This document shows positions 25,761 to 36,086 of a stretch of DNA of 64,000 bases, piece after piece. Position numbers and translations under genes: made by a program. The notes beneath the pieces are model-generated. The model ran no database searches and had not been told where the DNA came from. It saw only the letters and a program-made list of their open reading frames with translations. The DNA is from Prosapia bicincta (lineage: Eukaryota; Arthropoda; Insecta; Hemiptera; Cercopidae). The stretch is from contig JBAIZL010000006.1 in NCBI GenBank assembly GCA_036971475.1, positions 62,973,398-63,037,397 of the forward strand, written 5' to 3'. Position 1 is the first letter of the stretch; each line of letters opens with the position of its first letter.

Positions 25761-26346
25761 GTGTCAAAAACCAGAGTACTGGTTAAAACCTAAACATAAC
25801 CTCACTTTAAAAATATAGTTCACTATGAAATAATTATATTTCACCCAATATTATAGAACACTTTGGAATAGACTGTACTTTGTTACTTTGTGATAAGTTA
25901 GAATGGGCGAGGCTATGACAAAACGTTACTGGGTCACGCAAAATGAGCCGTTTGTAAAGACAAATCAGTTGGTGAATAACAAGATTTCAAGGAACGTTAA
26001 TAACAAGGAAGCCTATAAAGGCGCTGCCTTTGGTAGGATAAATTTCAAAGAATATTAATATTAAAAATAATGAATTCAGGCTATAACTAAGAGAAATAAG
26101 TCGCTAACATGTTAAAAGCTCATCTAAAAGTAAAACTAGTTGAAAGCATTTCTAGGTTAATTATGGAAAAGTAGGCTTTTATAATCAGCTGATATTTATT
26201 GAGCGTGGGAATAGAGGTAGATGCCTGTATAAATTATCCGCCAAGCGAGACGATTGGAGCAAAATGTAATAAGAAATTCAAATTGACGGATATTTATGTA
26301 GCGTTGGGAATATATACTATTTACAAGTAATACAAACAAAAACATA

Positions 26347-26790
26347 TTTAAAGCCAATTCCTACTTAGATTAACAAAGAAAATGTTTTGTTGGTGTTATT
26401 TTTCATAAATAATTACAATTAATATGAATAAAGTAACATAATCTTTGCGTTAAAACAGGTGTTCTACCACATAAACTATAATATCAAATCAGCTGTTTTA
26501 TTAAATCATATGTTACCACTTATGTTAAACCAATTTGGACGAAATATTACATACCTTGCTTCTTTGGCGAAAAGTTTCTCTCCCATATAAAACTAAAATT
26601 AATTCAATAAATTTAATTACTGATTTAACATTTGAAAAAATCTGTATTAATATCAAATGTCATCCAATAAAACTCTTAGAAAATGTATATGCAAAAAGTA
26701 AAAGGATGAGTAAAAAGTATTTTACTAACGATTGAAAAACTGAACAAGATATATATAAGGAGAGCGTGAACTAGTAGGAGTTGAAAAATA
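26347..26790 (-). mobile_element. CAATTCCTAC-end element, long form
   Basis: Left terminus CAATTCCTACTTAGATTAAC; internal AAAACAGGTGTTCTACCACA, AATCAGCTGTTTTATTAAAT, GGACGAAATATTACATACC and TTCTCTCCCATATAAAAC; then AATGTCATCCAATAAAACTC, AACGATTGAAAA and the right terminus GTGAACTAGTAGGAGTTGAA. About 440 bp. The predicted frames here are chance. Confidence 0.8.
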
Positions 26791-27040
26791 GTTCAAATAT
26801 ATAAAATTGACGAACAGCTTATTTCGTTTTGTTAATTTATTATTGGCTTAAATTATGACAGTTATGTACGGAAACATGAATTGTTTATGCATTTAGTAAC
26901 TATAAAAATTTCGTATAATCTACTGAACGAAGACAGCTCGTGATATTATACACAACAAAACATTTGTTGGTACTCAAAGTACAATAGACTAGACGACACT
27001 CTTGACTTTAGTAAGACTATTGGCTTACTACAAAGGAAAT

Positions 27041-27322
27041 ATGTCTCCGACTTCAACTGCGCCAGAAATTAGACATAGGTCATTGGAAGACTGGACCAAA
27101 CAATTTAGAAGGATGCAAATTCTATCAAACAAGACCAAGACATATGTTGCCTACAGAAACTGTCAGTTCAACGCCGAGACACATCTCCAGTGCCTAGCAC
27201 TCACGCAGCATGTTTTGAAATTGGAAAATGTGCTACTTAAAGACCATCTAAGAGCTGTTCTCTTCAGTCAACAGGCCCCAGAGTTGGCGGGCGCTATCGT
27301 CCGGATTTTCAATATGATCTGA
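27041..27322 (+). CDS. Unrecognised 93-codon coding-like island
   Basis: From ATG at 27041 the plus strand is open for 93 codons to TGA at 27320-27322, in a segment less AT-rich than its surroundings. The peptide (MSPTSTAPEIRHRSLEDW at the start, LAGAIVRIFNMI at the end) is soluble and mixed charge with no motif I know. The frame is also open upstream to 27002 without ATG. It lies inside myosin intron 2 on the opposite strand. It could be a decayed mobile-element gene or a nested exon. No clear splice sites or polyadenylation signal were seen. Confidence 0.25.
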   Translation: MSPTSTAPEIRHRSLEDWTKQFRRMQILSNKTKTYVAYRNCQFNAETHLQCLALTQHVLKLENVLLKDHLRAVLFSQQAPELAGAIVRIFNMI

Positions 27323-28597
27323 AACTGCATGTAGACGAAAACGATTAAACAACAATGAAATACGAAGACTATGGGTAAAATGGTAATGAAACTTGTGTAG
27401 ATACAATATCTTACACACGCTTACAGTGAACAAACAAGGGGAAAGCATACTCTCAAGTGTCTCTTGGAATTTGAGACTGAGGGCATTCCTTTCTGATTGG
27501 TGACCTCGATAAGGAATTTGTCGATCTACAATGGGGTGTGAGCATTAAGAGTAGATAGTTGTAAAAATTTTATTTTTGTGAAAAAAGTTATTTTTTAAAA
27601 TAAATATTACAGTATGTTTATTAAATAAGTACATTGTTCTATGAGCATTTATTAACATAAATAAAAGAGTAAAACTTGAGTTTATATTTAAGTAATGAAG
27701 TAAGTAACTGTTTAAGCGACAATAATGACCGAGGCATTTTAAGCATAATGTATACTGTATATAATCAGACAAATGTTCAAGAAGTTGTAGATTGTGATTA
27801 AGCAGAATGATTCCTAATAAGAAGTTCATTTGAACAGTTTTTAGTTACGTTTTGTTTTATTCATAGAGATTTTTTATTAATCTGATCTCCTGTTACGAGG
27901 CAAAAACTTTTCGCAGTCATCCACCAAGGATCCTACAAACTTTTACATCTTTCAAAAGGTTTTGCTGATTATGTTATTAGACAGCTATAAAAATTGCAAT
28001 AATTATAAATGGTGTTTAGAATAAATTTATAAATTATCTTTACATTTAGTTTGTGGACGTTTTTAGAAAAATATTCCTCATACGAAAATATGTTTTCTCA
28101 ACATTAAAGTATAAAACTCTAAAACTTAAATTCACGACCCAATGATGGTTTTATTGATTTCTTCCCACCAAGGTCTACAAATTCTATTTACGGGACGAAA
28201 CCCTTGTTAAAATTTCTGTTCATGTTTAAGATTCCTTACCCAGGAAATAATTTTCATGGTACCATCTGTTCGATTCCTTTTCTAATTCTAGCATTATTCT
28301 TCTCTTATGGCTGTTTTCAATTCTGTGGATTGTTAAAATAAACTGCATTCAATTACATATTACAAACAGTAATTTACAATTATAAAAATATAGGTGAAAA
28401 AACTCCAAAACCACCAAAATTAATCAAAAAAAAAACTAAAATAAGTTACCTAAGATTAAATCCTTATAAATCCTCAACTTATTTGAGTTATTTTTTGATT
28501 AATTTTTTTGGCTTTGGGTTTTTTTTACCTATATTTTTGTAAAATATTGTACCACTGTGCTCTTGATATTGTATAGAAATATACAAATTTAAAAAAG

Positions 28598-28665
28598 GTC
28601 AATTCCTACTTAAATCAACCAAAACAAATTTTATAATTACAGTTAATATAAATATAAATGAATAA

Positions 28666-28761
<96 letters not shown>

Positions 28762-28774
28762 TTATACATTCATA

Positions 28775-28835
<61 letters not shown>

Positions 28836-29475
28836 TTATGGCAGAATAACAATATTAAGTCACATAATAGAAATTCTTTGCAATTCTCCATTTTCCCTTC
28901 TATGTATGTGTTTGGCTATTATTTTTGTTTGTTACTATTTACAAGCTGTCTTTTTTTGTCCCTTGCATTGTGTTCTAGTTTCTTTTCGCTTTTCTCTTGC
29001 ATTGTCCGTTTGTGAAGCAAGGTTCGATACCGTTAATCCACATTGTATGTTTATTTTATCCTTTTCATTCATTTTTAATCCTAGATAACATTATTTATGA
29101 TATTGTGTGGTAACCATGGCAACACTTTAAGGCTGTACAATGAAGATTTCGACGACAACCAGATGGGAGCAAAAGAAACATTTATATTCATCTGTAAAGA
29201 ATACATTTCTAGCTATGGGATATTTGGCTCAATTCCAAAAGCGCTAGACTTCGAACATGAAGACACTCAATTCAAATCCGAACTAGGCACCCACATTTTT
29301 ATAATTTATTTATTGAATAAATATTTGGACAAACTGTATTAACATCAATTGTCATCCATTATAGGTTTGAAAAATATATTTGAACCAGATTGGTCGAATT
29401 AAAACGTATTTTATTAACGATTGAAAGTTTGTACCAGATATATATCATGTAGTGTAAGTTAATAGAACGAATTGA
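28598..29475 (-). mobile_element. CAATTCCTAC-end element, longest form, with tRNA-like segment and (TA)n
   Basis: The left end GTCAATTCCTACTTAAATCA and the right end near GTTAATAGAACGAATTGAA enclose (TA)n (28670-28832), a segment homologous to 31270-31600 in inverted orientation (CATTGTCC..GAAGCAAGGTTCGATA, GTGGTAACCATGGCAACAC, CGACGACAACCAGATGG) and a degraded tRNA-like block at 29211-29294. The 81-codon frame at 29097-29342 lies across this repeat and is not a gene. Confidence 0.75.
28670..28832. repeat. (TA)n microsatellite
   Basis: About 160 bp of (TA)n with GTA and TTTATA interruptions, inside the long CAATTCCTAC-end element. Ile-Tyr frames here are artefacts. Confidence 0.97.
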
Positions 29476-30689
29476 ATAACTGCCTGTATGGCGCTACATA
29501 TTGAGATTGTGTGTTTGAGTCAAATTGTAAATGTACATTTAGTAGTACGTTAACATATTCATATCAAAATTTAATAGCCAGCTGTAACCAACAAAATAGA
29601 CGTATACTAAAAATACAACCGATTACTTTTTTGACCGAGCATTTAGTCATATTGTAATTAAGAATTATTAAATATAGATGCAGCTAACAATCAATAGATG
29701 ACGGTAATCCCGCTATGACGTACTAGTACTTGAATTAAGTGAAAATAAGATTTCATAGAACAATGGTTATGTGTTTTGGGTGAGTTTTAATGGCCGCTAT
29801 TTCAAGTCGTTAGGTACATTTATTTATTTAATCTAAAATATTATGTTAAATTCTATTGAATTAAAAACGTCTTAACTTAATAAATAATGAATATATTAAT
29901 TTACAAAATAAATCTTAGTAAATTATTTCAATTTAAAAAATGGATTCTATTTATTGTGTGTTAACGTATTATTTGAGTGTAATAGATATAAAATTAGAAA
30001 AACAACTGTTTTGTTTTAAGAAAGATACGAATTTAGGTTATTATTTTACGTCCTAGAAACACTGTTTGAAATTTATAAGCGGTACGAAGTTCGCCCGTTC
30101 AGCTAGTTTAAAATAAAAACGACGGATGTCTGTGGAGTGCAACGATTTTTCAATAGGACGACGTTGCTGCAACTTTAAAGAGATAGATTCATGTTTCATC
30201 ATACATCAACGGCATTTCCAAGTTTTCTACAAGATTTTGAACTACGTCAAGGTCGTTCAATAAATGACCGTATAATTTATTCCTCCGACGTTTTTATATT
30301 TTAAAGCGTTGATCCAACTGTATAATATTTGAAGAGTGAAGTGTGGTTAAAAAAAATGTAATGAAGAAAGGTGAAAATAACAAGAATGGAAGTTGAAAAA
30401 GTTTACTGTAATTGAAAATGATTTATTATAAGTAACAATATTATATGCGAAACCTAAAGTTTATACGAATTCGAATATGGAATGGAATTCACTCAGTTTA
30501 AATGTGAAAGAAATATAAAAAAAAGTAATTAACCTAAATAAAGTTTTGACTAGTTAAAAAAATCCAAAGTAACAATAGACAGAATTTATTTGTATAAAAG
30601 GTCTCTTTGTTTAATATATGTCAAAGCAATTTGTATAAATAGAAACACTGAATATTGAATATAAAATGTATTTTAATTAAATAAATATG

Positions 30690-30975
30690 GTTGATTTGCG
30701 AGTGGGATACGACTACTTATTCAATCAGGAAATTTGATAGCGGCTACGTTATCATTATCAGGCCTTATTTCTCCTCTATTCTATTGAAAAAAAAGGTCCG
30801 TGATAAGGCCTTTGTATGCTTGTGAAAACAGCGCATATACGCTTTCATTAACTCATTACATTAATGTTCAAATGTACTCATAATACATTCAAGAAACCTT
30901 GAAACTCAAGAATTTAGTGAGTTAATGAAGTGTATAAGCGCTGCTATCATAGGCACACAAAGGTTGCATTACAAC
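30690..30975. repeat. Decayed inverted-repeat element with hammerhead-like remnant
   Basis: The minus strand near 30730-30775 reads GGCCTGATAATGATAACG...CCGCTATC, the layout of a hammerhead core plus stem II, but GAAA is replaced. Further right CATTAACTCATTACATTAAT and TTAGTGAGTTAATGAAGTGTAT are loosely inverted. Confidence 0.35.
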
Positions 30976-30984
30976 GGAATTTTT

Positions 30985-31697
30985 CTATTCCTTCTATAAG
31001 CTTACACTCTCCTGATATATCTCTTGTACAAATTTTCAATTTTTAATAACATACGTTTTTATTCATCCAATAAAGTTCAATTACATTTTTTTAAAACTTA
31101 TAGTGGATGACAAATGATGTTAATACAGTTTTTTTCAAATATTTATTCAGTAACTAAATTTTTTAAAAAAAATGAGGAATCTAGGTAGGATTCGATCTGA
31201 GTATCCTCTTGATCGAATTCTAGCGCTTTTGGCACTGAGCCAACTAACCCATAGCTAGAAATCTACTAACATTTCAAAGATGTGTGAATTTTTGCTTTCC
31301 TCCATCTGGTTGTCGTCGAGACCTACATTGCACAACCTTAAATTGTTGTCATGGTTACCACAATAACATAAATAATGGTCTAAGAGTAAAAATGAATGAA
31401 AAGAATTAAAATTAACAAACAAACTAGAATAACGTTATCGAACCTTGCTTTACCAATGGACAATGTGAAAGTAAAGCGAAAAAGAGTCTACAACTCAATG
31501 GAAGCGACGAAAAAGCGTATAAATAATAACAAAAAAAAATTATACAACACCATACATAAAAAGAAAAATGGAAAATTGGAAAGAAATTAGCTTCCTATTT
31601 TGCGACCTAATATTGTTATTCTGACATATGTTTATACATATTTATATTAATTGTAATTATAGAATAATAATCAAAATTTTCTTTGTTGATTTAAGTA
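30985..31697 (+). mobile_element. CAATTCCTAC-end element, long form (about 710 bp)
   Basis: Left terminus TATTCCTTCTATAAGCTTAC, right terminus GATTTAAGTAGGAATTGAC. Internal segments match the inverted copy at 28.6-29.5 kb over at least 350 bp, including the tRNA-like block. The short AT-only copies elsewhere look like internal deletions of this form. Confidence 0.75.
31175..31255 (-). other. tRNA-like pol III promoter segment within a repeat (SINE-like head)
   Basis: The minus strand has an A-box-like TAGTTGGCTCAGTG (31246-31233) and a B-box-like AGATCGAATCC (31198-31188), 34 nt apart, as in tRNA genes and tRNA-derived SINEs. It does not fold into a clean tRNA with an anticodon I can assign. 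A diverged copy lies at 29211-29294 on the plus strand. Confidence 0.55.
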
Positions 31698-31752
31698 GGA
31701 ATTGACTTAACATTTAACATTTATAATATTTTTTCAATAGAGAGCAGGGGAA

Positions 31753-31800
31753 TAAGGTCTGATGACATTAACATTGCCGTTATCGAAACGTCTGATTTAT
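31753..31800 (+). ncRNA. Hammerhead-like core, partial
   Basis: CTGATGA (31759-31765), a stem II that can pair TAAC with GTTA, and GAAA (31785-31788). Stem I and III are not convincing. Confidence 0.35.
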
Positions 31801-31949
31801 ACTTGACTCGAAAATCAACTGTATATATATTTAAGCAATAATCTCTGCCAGGGTAAGTTTGGTTAAAAAATTTACTTTATCTGTGATTTAAAAATAAGCT
31901 GACCTTTAAGTGTAAAATTATATTAAACACAGAAAATAAATAAACTTAC

Positions 31950-32038
31950 GACAATTGTATCATGTCCTCAATTCCATTCTGGCCCAAATCCTGCCTCCTC
32001 CTCACGCCATTGGTTGATGTCAGGGAGAACACTTGGGG
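31950..32038 (-). CDS. Myosin motor exon 2 (start of the motor domain)
   Basis: Read on the minus strand, a TTCTGTTACAG acceptor precedes 29 full codons plus TC, followed by a GTAAGT donor (31949-31944). The peptide starts PQVFSLTSTNG and ends NGIEDMIQLS once the split serine (TC|A) is completed by the next exon. 'G(I/V)EDMIQL' is the conserved opening of unconventional myosin motors, just before the segment that leads to the first strands. The phase is 0 at the 5' end and 2 at the 3' end. The exon is GC-richer than the surrounding intron. There is no recognisable myosin SH3-like subdomain in front of it. Confidence 0.85.
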
Positions 32039-32403
32039 CTGTAACAGAAACCTGGCGTCATAAATTGAGATCTAATTAGCAACGTAATATACACGATTGC
32101 CTGTCCATGTAATGCAGGGGCACGGGTTAACCTGGGGATATATTAATAGGTAGCTTGATTGTTAGTATCGAGCGAGAACACCACCCATCAGTTAGTAACA
32201 ATTATTTGAATATAAGTTAGAGACACAGAAAAATAAAATATTTCAACATTATTAATACAAAAAAGTACCTTACGATGAACTCAATGATTGTTTCCGACTG
32301 GCTTTTCTACTCCTATAGAAACTTTCCTATTTTTTATAGAATCTTTGTATGAAGCAAAATTAATGGAAATAAAATTATACCGTAAATTAGTAACTCAAAA
32401 CGC

Positions 32404-32735
32404 CTTCAATTCCTACTATAAATTCACACTCACACTATATATATATATATATATTTATCTATTTTGTTCAAAATACCAATTGGTAAAAAAATACTTTTAA
32501 TCCATGCACTCAAGTTCAATTTTTTTTAACTTGTAGAGGGCGCCACTAGATATTAATACTGTTTTGTCAAACACTAATTATTTAATTAAATTAATAATTA
32601 ATTTCGCTTTATATTTTACAATTTAATATTGTGATTCTGTTACTTGTATATACATATTTGTATTAACTGTAAATATTTAACAAAAAGTACTAAATTAATT
32701 TTTTTTTGTTGAGTTGAGTAGGATTTCCCTTTAAA
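32404..32735 (+). mobile_element. CAATTCCTAC-end element, short form
   Basis: CAATTCCTACTATAAATTCA at the left and GTTGAGTTGAGTAGGATTTC at the right, with (TA)n at the usual CACTC-TA-TTGTTCAAA position and the family blocks in order. About 330 bp. Confidence 0.8.
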
Positions 32736-33773
32736 ATTTGTTTATAATAGTTGTTTCAATAATAAAATCGATTACCTCCCTTACGATATTTTTATTCTAA
32801 CAGACTAAATATAAACATTCTTACATGTACAAAATGATTCTAGGTCATATAACGATTTTGTAAATATCAACAATAATTAACATTTCGATTTGAGTTCGAC
32901 AAATAATCTGCTATTTGGAACATACTTATTATTATTTTTTACGATCATGATGTTGAGTTTTTTCTCGGTTAAAAAGAAAACAATATATTTATAAAATTAC
33001 ATTTTAGTTTTGTGTAGTTTTCAACGAATAAATGGCGGTAATCAAGCTATGACGTACTGATACTTAAATTAAGTGAAATACGGTTTCAATCAACGTTTTT
33101 TATATGTGTTTCAGCTAGTTTGTATAACAGCTGTTTTAACGCATGACTAATATTACTTTATTTACTGTACGATATTAAGTAAGATGCTATTGAAATGAAA
33201 CATTTTGCAATTCATAAATTATTCAATATATTATTTATAAAATAAATCTTTCTAAATTATTTTAATATAATAAATATAGATTAATTTTTCTTGTGCTTCA
33301 TCGTTTTACTTGAAGGTAATAGCCACAGAAAGATTAAAGTGTTCTGTGACGAGTGCACGTTGTAACGTGGTTTTTTCTGTCTCAATATTCAGAGAAGTAG
33401 ATTTAAAGCGAGGCTGTTGTACATTTTATGGAAACGTATAAAGAACAAGCTGAGCGCAGTGAAAAAACGAGTTTCCGAGGGTAGGCTGAGGTATAGCAAA
33501 GTCTGATTAATTGCTTCTCTATTACAATGAAACAAGGCATTAACTCTACGCGGTACGCAGATTGGATGCTTGCCAAGGGGAAGGCTCTACACATTAATGT
33601 CAATGTACGGAAATATTTATATTTTAACGTGAAACCTTCATTAGAAGAAGCTACCCATATGATTAAACACACAGAACGGTTATAAACAACAGTTTATCTA
33701 ATCATTTCTACGAACGTTTCTACCATTGGGAAACTTTGGAATAGATTTTCTCTCCGATTTTTGTTATACTTAC

Positions 33774-34060
33774 CACAAGTGTAAGGTGACGTCACTGAAT
33801 TAGGCTTAACTTCACAGGGGTGTCTAATATGTTTTCTAAAGTAACTGTTCAGAGTAAACATTTATATAGAGTTTATTATATCAGATAGGGAAGGGTTGTT
33901 ATTGCGTATAGGTAGGTGTAGGATAGTGATGTAAGTCACCACGTGGGGATGAAGGCAGCACAAGTGTAAAATGACGTCACTGAAGGAAGCTCAATTTCAT
34001 AGAGGCGTCTACAAATGTTTTCTAAAGGTACGGTAAACATGTTTATCCAGTCTATGTTTG
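33774..34060. repeat. Diverged direct repeat containing CRE palindromes
   Basis: CACAAGTGTAAGGTGACGTCAC at 33774 recurs at 33959 with few changes, followed in both copies by a GTCTA...TGTTTTCTAAAG block. The period is about 185 bp. Each copy has an intact TGACGTCA (33787-33794 and 33972-33979), the consensus cAMP-response element. Any regulatory role is only possible. Confidence 0.65.
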
Positions 34061-34613
34061 TTTATTTATCCAGTAAATGTTTTATTGTTTCATGGATTGT
34101 TTATTGTTCCAAAATAGAAAGATTCAGTGTAAATAGGCATTCGGATTCTCAAATACTATAAGACTTCGATAATAACACGATACATCGAGCATCTGTACAG
34201 AGATCCTATAACAGAACGTAATATCCGCCCAGAGAAATCTTCGCGTATTTGAACAATACATCCAAGTTTGCAAAGCCTTTTTAAGTCTGCCTTCTGTAAA
34301 TTATTACACAATGGAGAATAAATTTCTTTATAAATTAGTTACACCTTCGTACACATTTGTTAAAACCATTTATTATAATTACGAAGTGTATTTTAACTGA
34401 TTTTACAGAAAACATAAAATTTATGGGTTGAAATAAAAATTTTAACCAAATAGAAACTCTAAAGTATAATCAGGTAATGGTAAAGTGTAAATGTTTTCGT
34501 TTATTAAATCTGGACTCAATTTACAATTCCGTATGAAGTCTCTGACGTCATAAATCTGTTTAGATGTTATAAGTTGTTGATATATTCCATGCATAGTATA
34601 CATTTTTCGCGTA

Positions 34614-34733
<120 letters not shown>

Positions 34734-35249
34734 CGAACGGGTGAGCGATAATTTGTACAGAACTCCTTTCTTCGAATTCCTTTGCCTAATTTCTTGCATT
34801 TTATGGAACGAGGCGATTAAAAGTATGACAAATACTGCCTTATATTATATAGCGGTAGTCGTCAATTACTTGTGATGTAATTATCTGGATTTGGGCATGA
34901 AAATATAAATATTATGTTGTGGAAACAGTTTATTTAATACAACTTAAATAAGTTACAAGTTTTTAATGATCTTAGTTTAAGGTATTTATTGACACTTTAT
35001 CTTTACTTTGTTTTTCAGAACAATAATTTTAACAAATATTATACTTTTAATAACACGTAATATTGTAGACTACAGTTAAATTGTTACACAATCTAATAGG
35101 TATCCTATAAGATAGATCTATTATGTGGTTTAGCTTCCATAGCCTGTATTCCTAAGTATTATCTCGATACAATCACCCAGAATTCTTTTTTTTCTTTAAA
35201 ACAGTTATATTCTGCTTTCCCGCTTTGGGGTCGCTAACATCCCCCACAG

Positions 35250-35379
35250 AATAGTAAATCTTTCCTACGTGCAAGGCGCGTTACTCGCAGATACGTGTAT
35301 CGAATTTGTGACGAGCCTTATTCGATATATTTTGGGGAAATTTTGTGAATGCTTTAAGCGCTCCGCCACAGATATACAG
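35250..35379 (+). other. Exon-like island on the plus strand
   Basis: ACATCCCCCACAG (acceptor with pyrimidine tract) precedes a 130-bp segment with one fully open frame (43 codons, IVNLSYVQGALLADTCIEF at the start, KRSATDIQ at the end), followed by a strong GTAAGA donor. It is antisense to the myosin gene. I do not recognise the peptide. It may be an internal exon of a nested gene, or coincidence. Confidence 0.25.
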
Positions 35380-35693
35380 GTAAGAAGCAGAACCAAACGT
35401 AGCCTACACTCACACTTATTACATTTAGCAAGAATCTTAATTTTTTGGAAATCCGGCAATTTGAGGAATAGTAAACTGGAAAATTGAATAGCTACTTCTA
35501 TGTTCTAAAACAGGTTTTAACCTATAACAAGCAATATTGCTCTATGGTGTACTTTAAACAAGCGTAAGGTACATGCATTAAAGGAGATTAGAAAATGTGA
35601 ATAAGTCAAACTAAACCTAATTTTAAATGCAGTTTATTAATTGCCCTTAGCAGTTATTTGTTATATGGCAAGTAATATAATTTTTTTTTAAAA

Positions 35694-36018
35694 CTCAATT
35701 CCTACTTAGCTCAACAAAGAACATTTTTATTTCAGTTACGTTTTATTAAATAATTACATTTTATATAAATATGTATATACATGTGACAGAATCACAAAAT
35801 TAAGTGAAATTTTCAAAGCTAAACTAATTATTACAATTATTATTTTGTACATAAATATTGAGTTACTATTTGAAAAAAATTATAGTAACATTAACTGGCA
35901 TCCATTACAAGCTTAAAAATTGTATTTAGACAGTAGTGGATGAATATAAAGTATTTTATTAACGATTGAAAATTAGTACAAGATATATATCAGGAGAGTG
36001 AGAGCTAATAGAGGGAAT
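35694..36018 (-). mobile_element. CAATTCCTAC-end element, short form
   Basis: CAATTCCTACTTAGCTCAAC at the left; AGAGCTAATAGAGGGAATTT at the right. Between them are TTACGTTTTATTAAATAATT, the ACATGTGACAGAATCACAA block, TGGCATCCATTACAAG and AACGATTGAAAATT. About 325 bp, close to the family consensus. Confidence 0.85.
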
Positions 36019-36086
36019 TTAGAAATAAAGATTGTTTACATTTTTTTGTTTTTAAAATAGTTTCAAAACATAACAACATTTTTCTT

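Noticed and set aside
29097..29342. Plus-strand 81-codon frame
   Set aside because: It spans the tRNA-like block and the terminal block of the CAATTCCTAC-end element; the inverted copy at 31 kb is not open.
31175..31255. A functional tRNA gene
   Set aside because: A-box and B-box are present but the acceptor stem and anticodon arm do not pair, and a diverged copy exists in a repeat at 29.2 kb. Better explained as a SINE-like head.
33403..33672. Minus-strand 89-codon frame
   Set aside because: No splice signals, no motif and no repeat match; consistent with chance in a less AT-rich patch.
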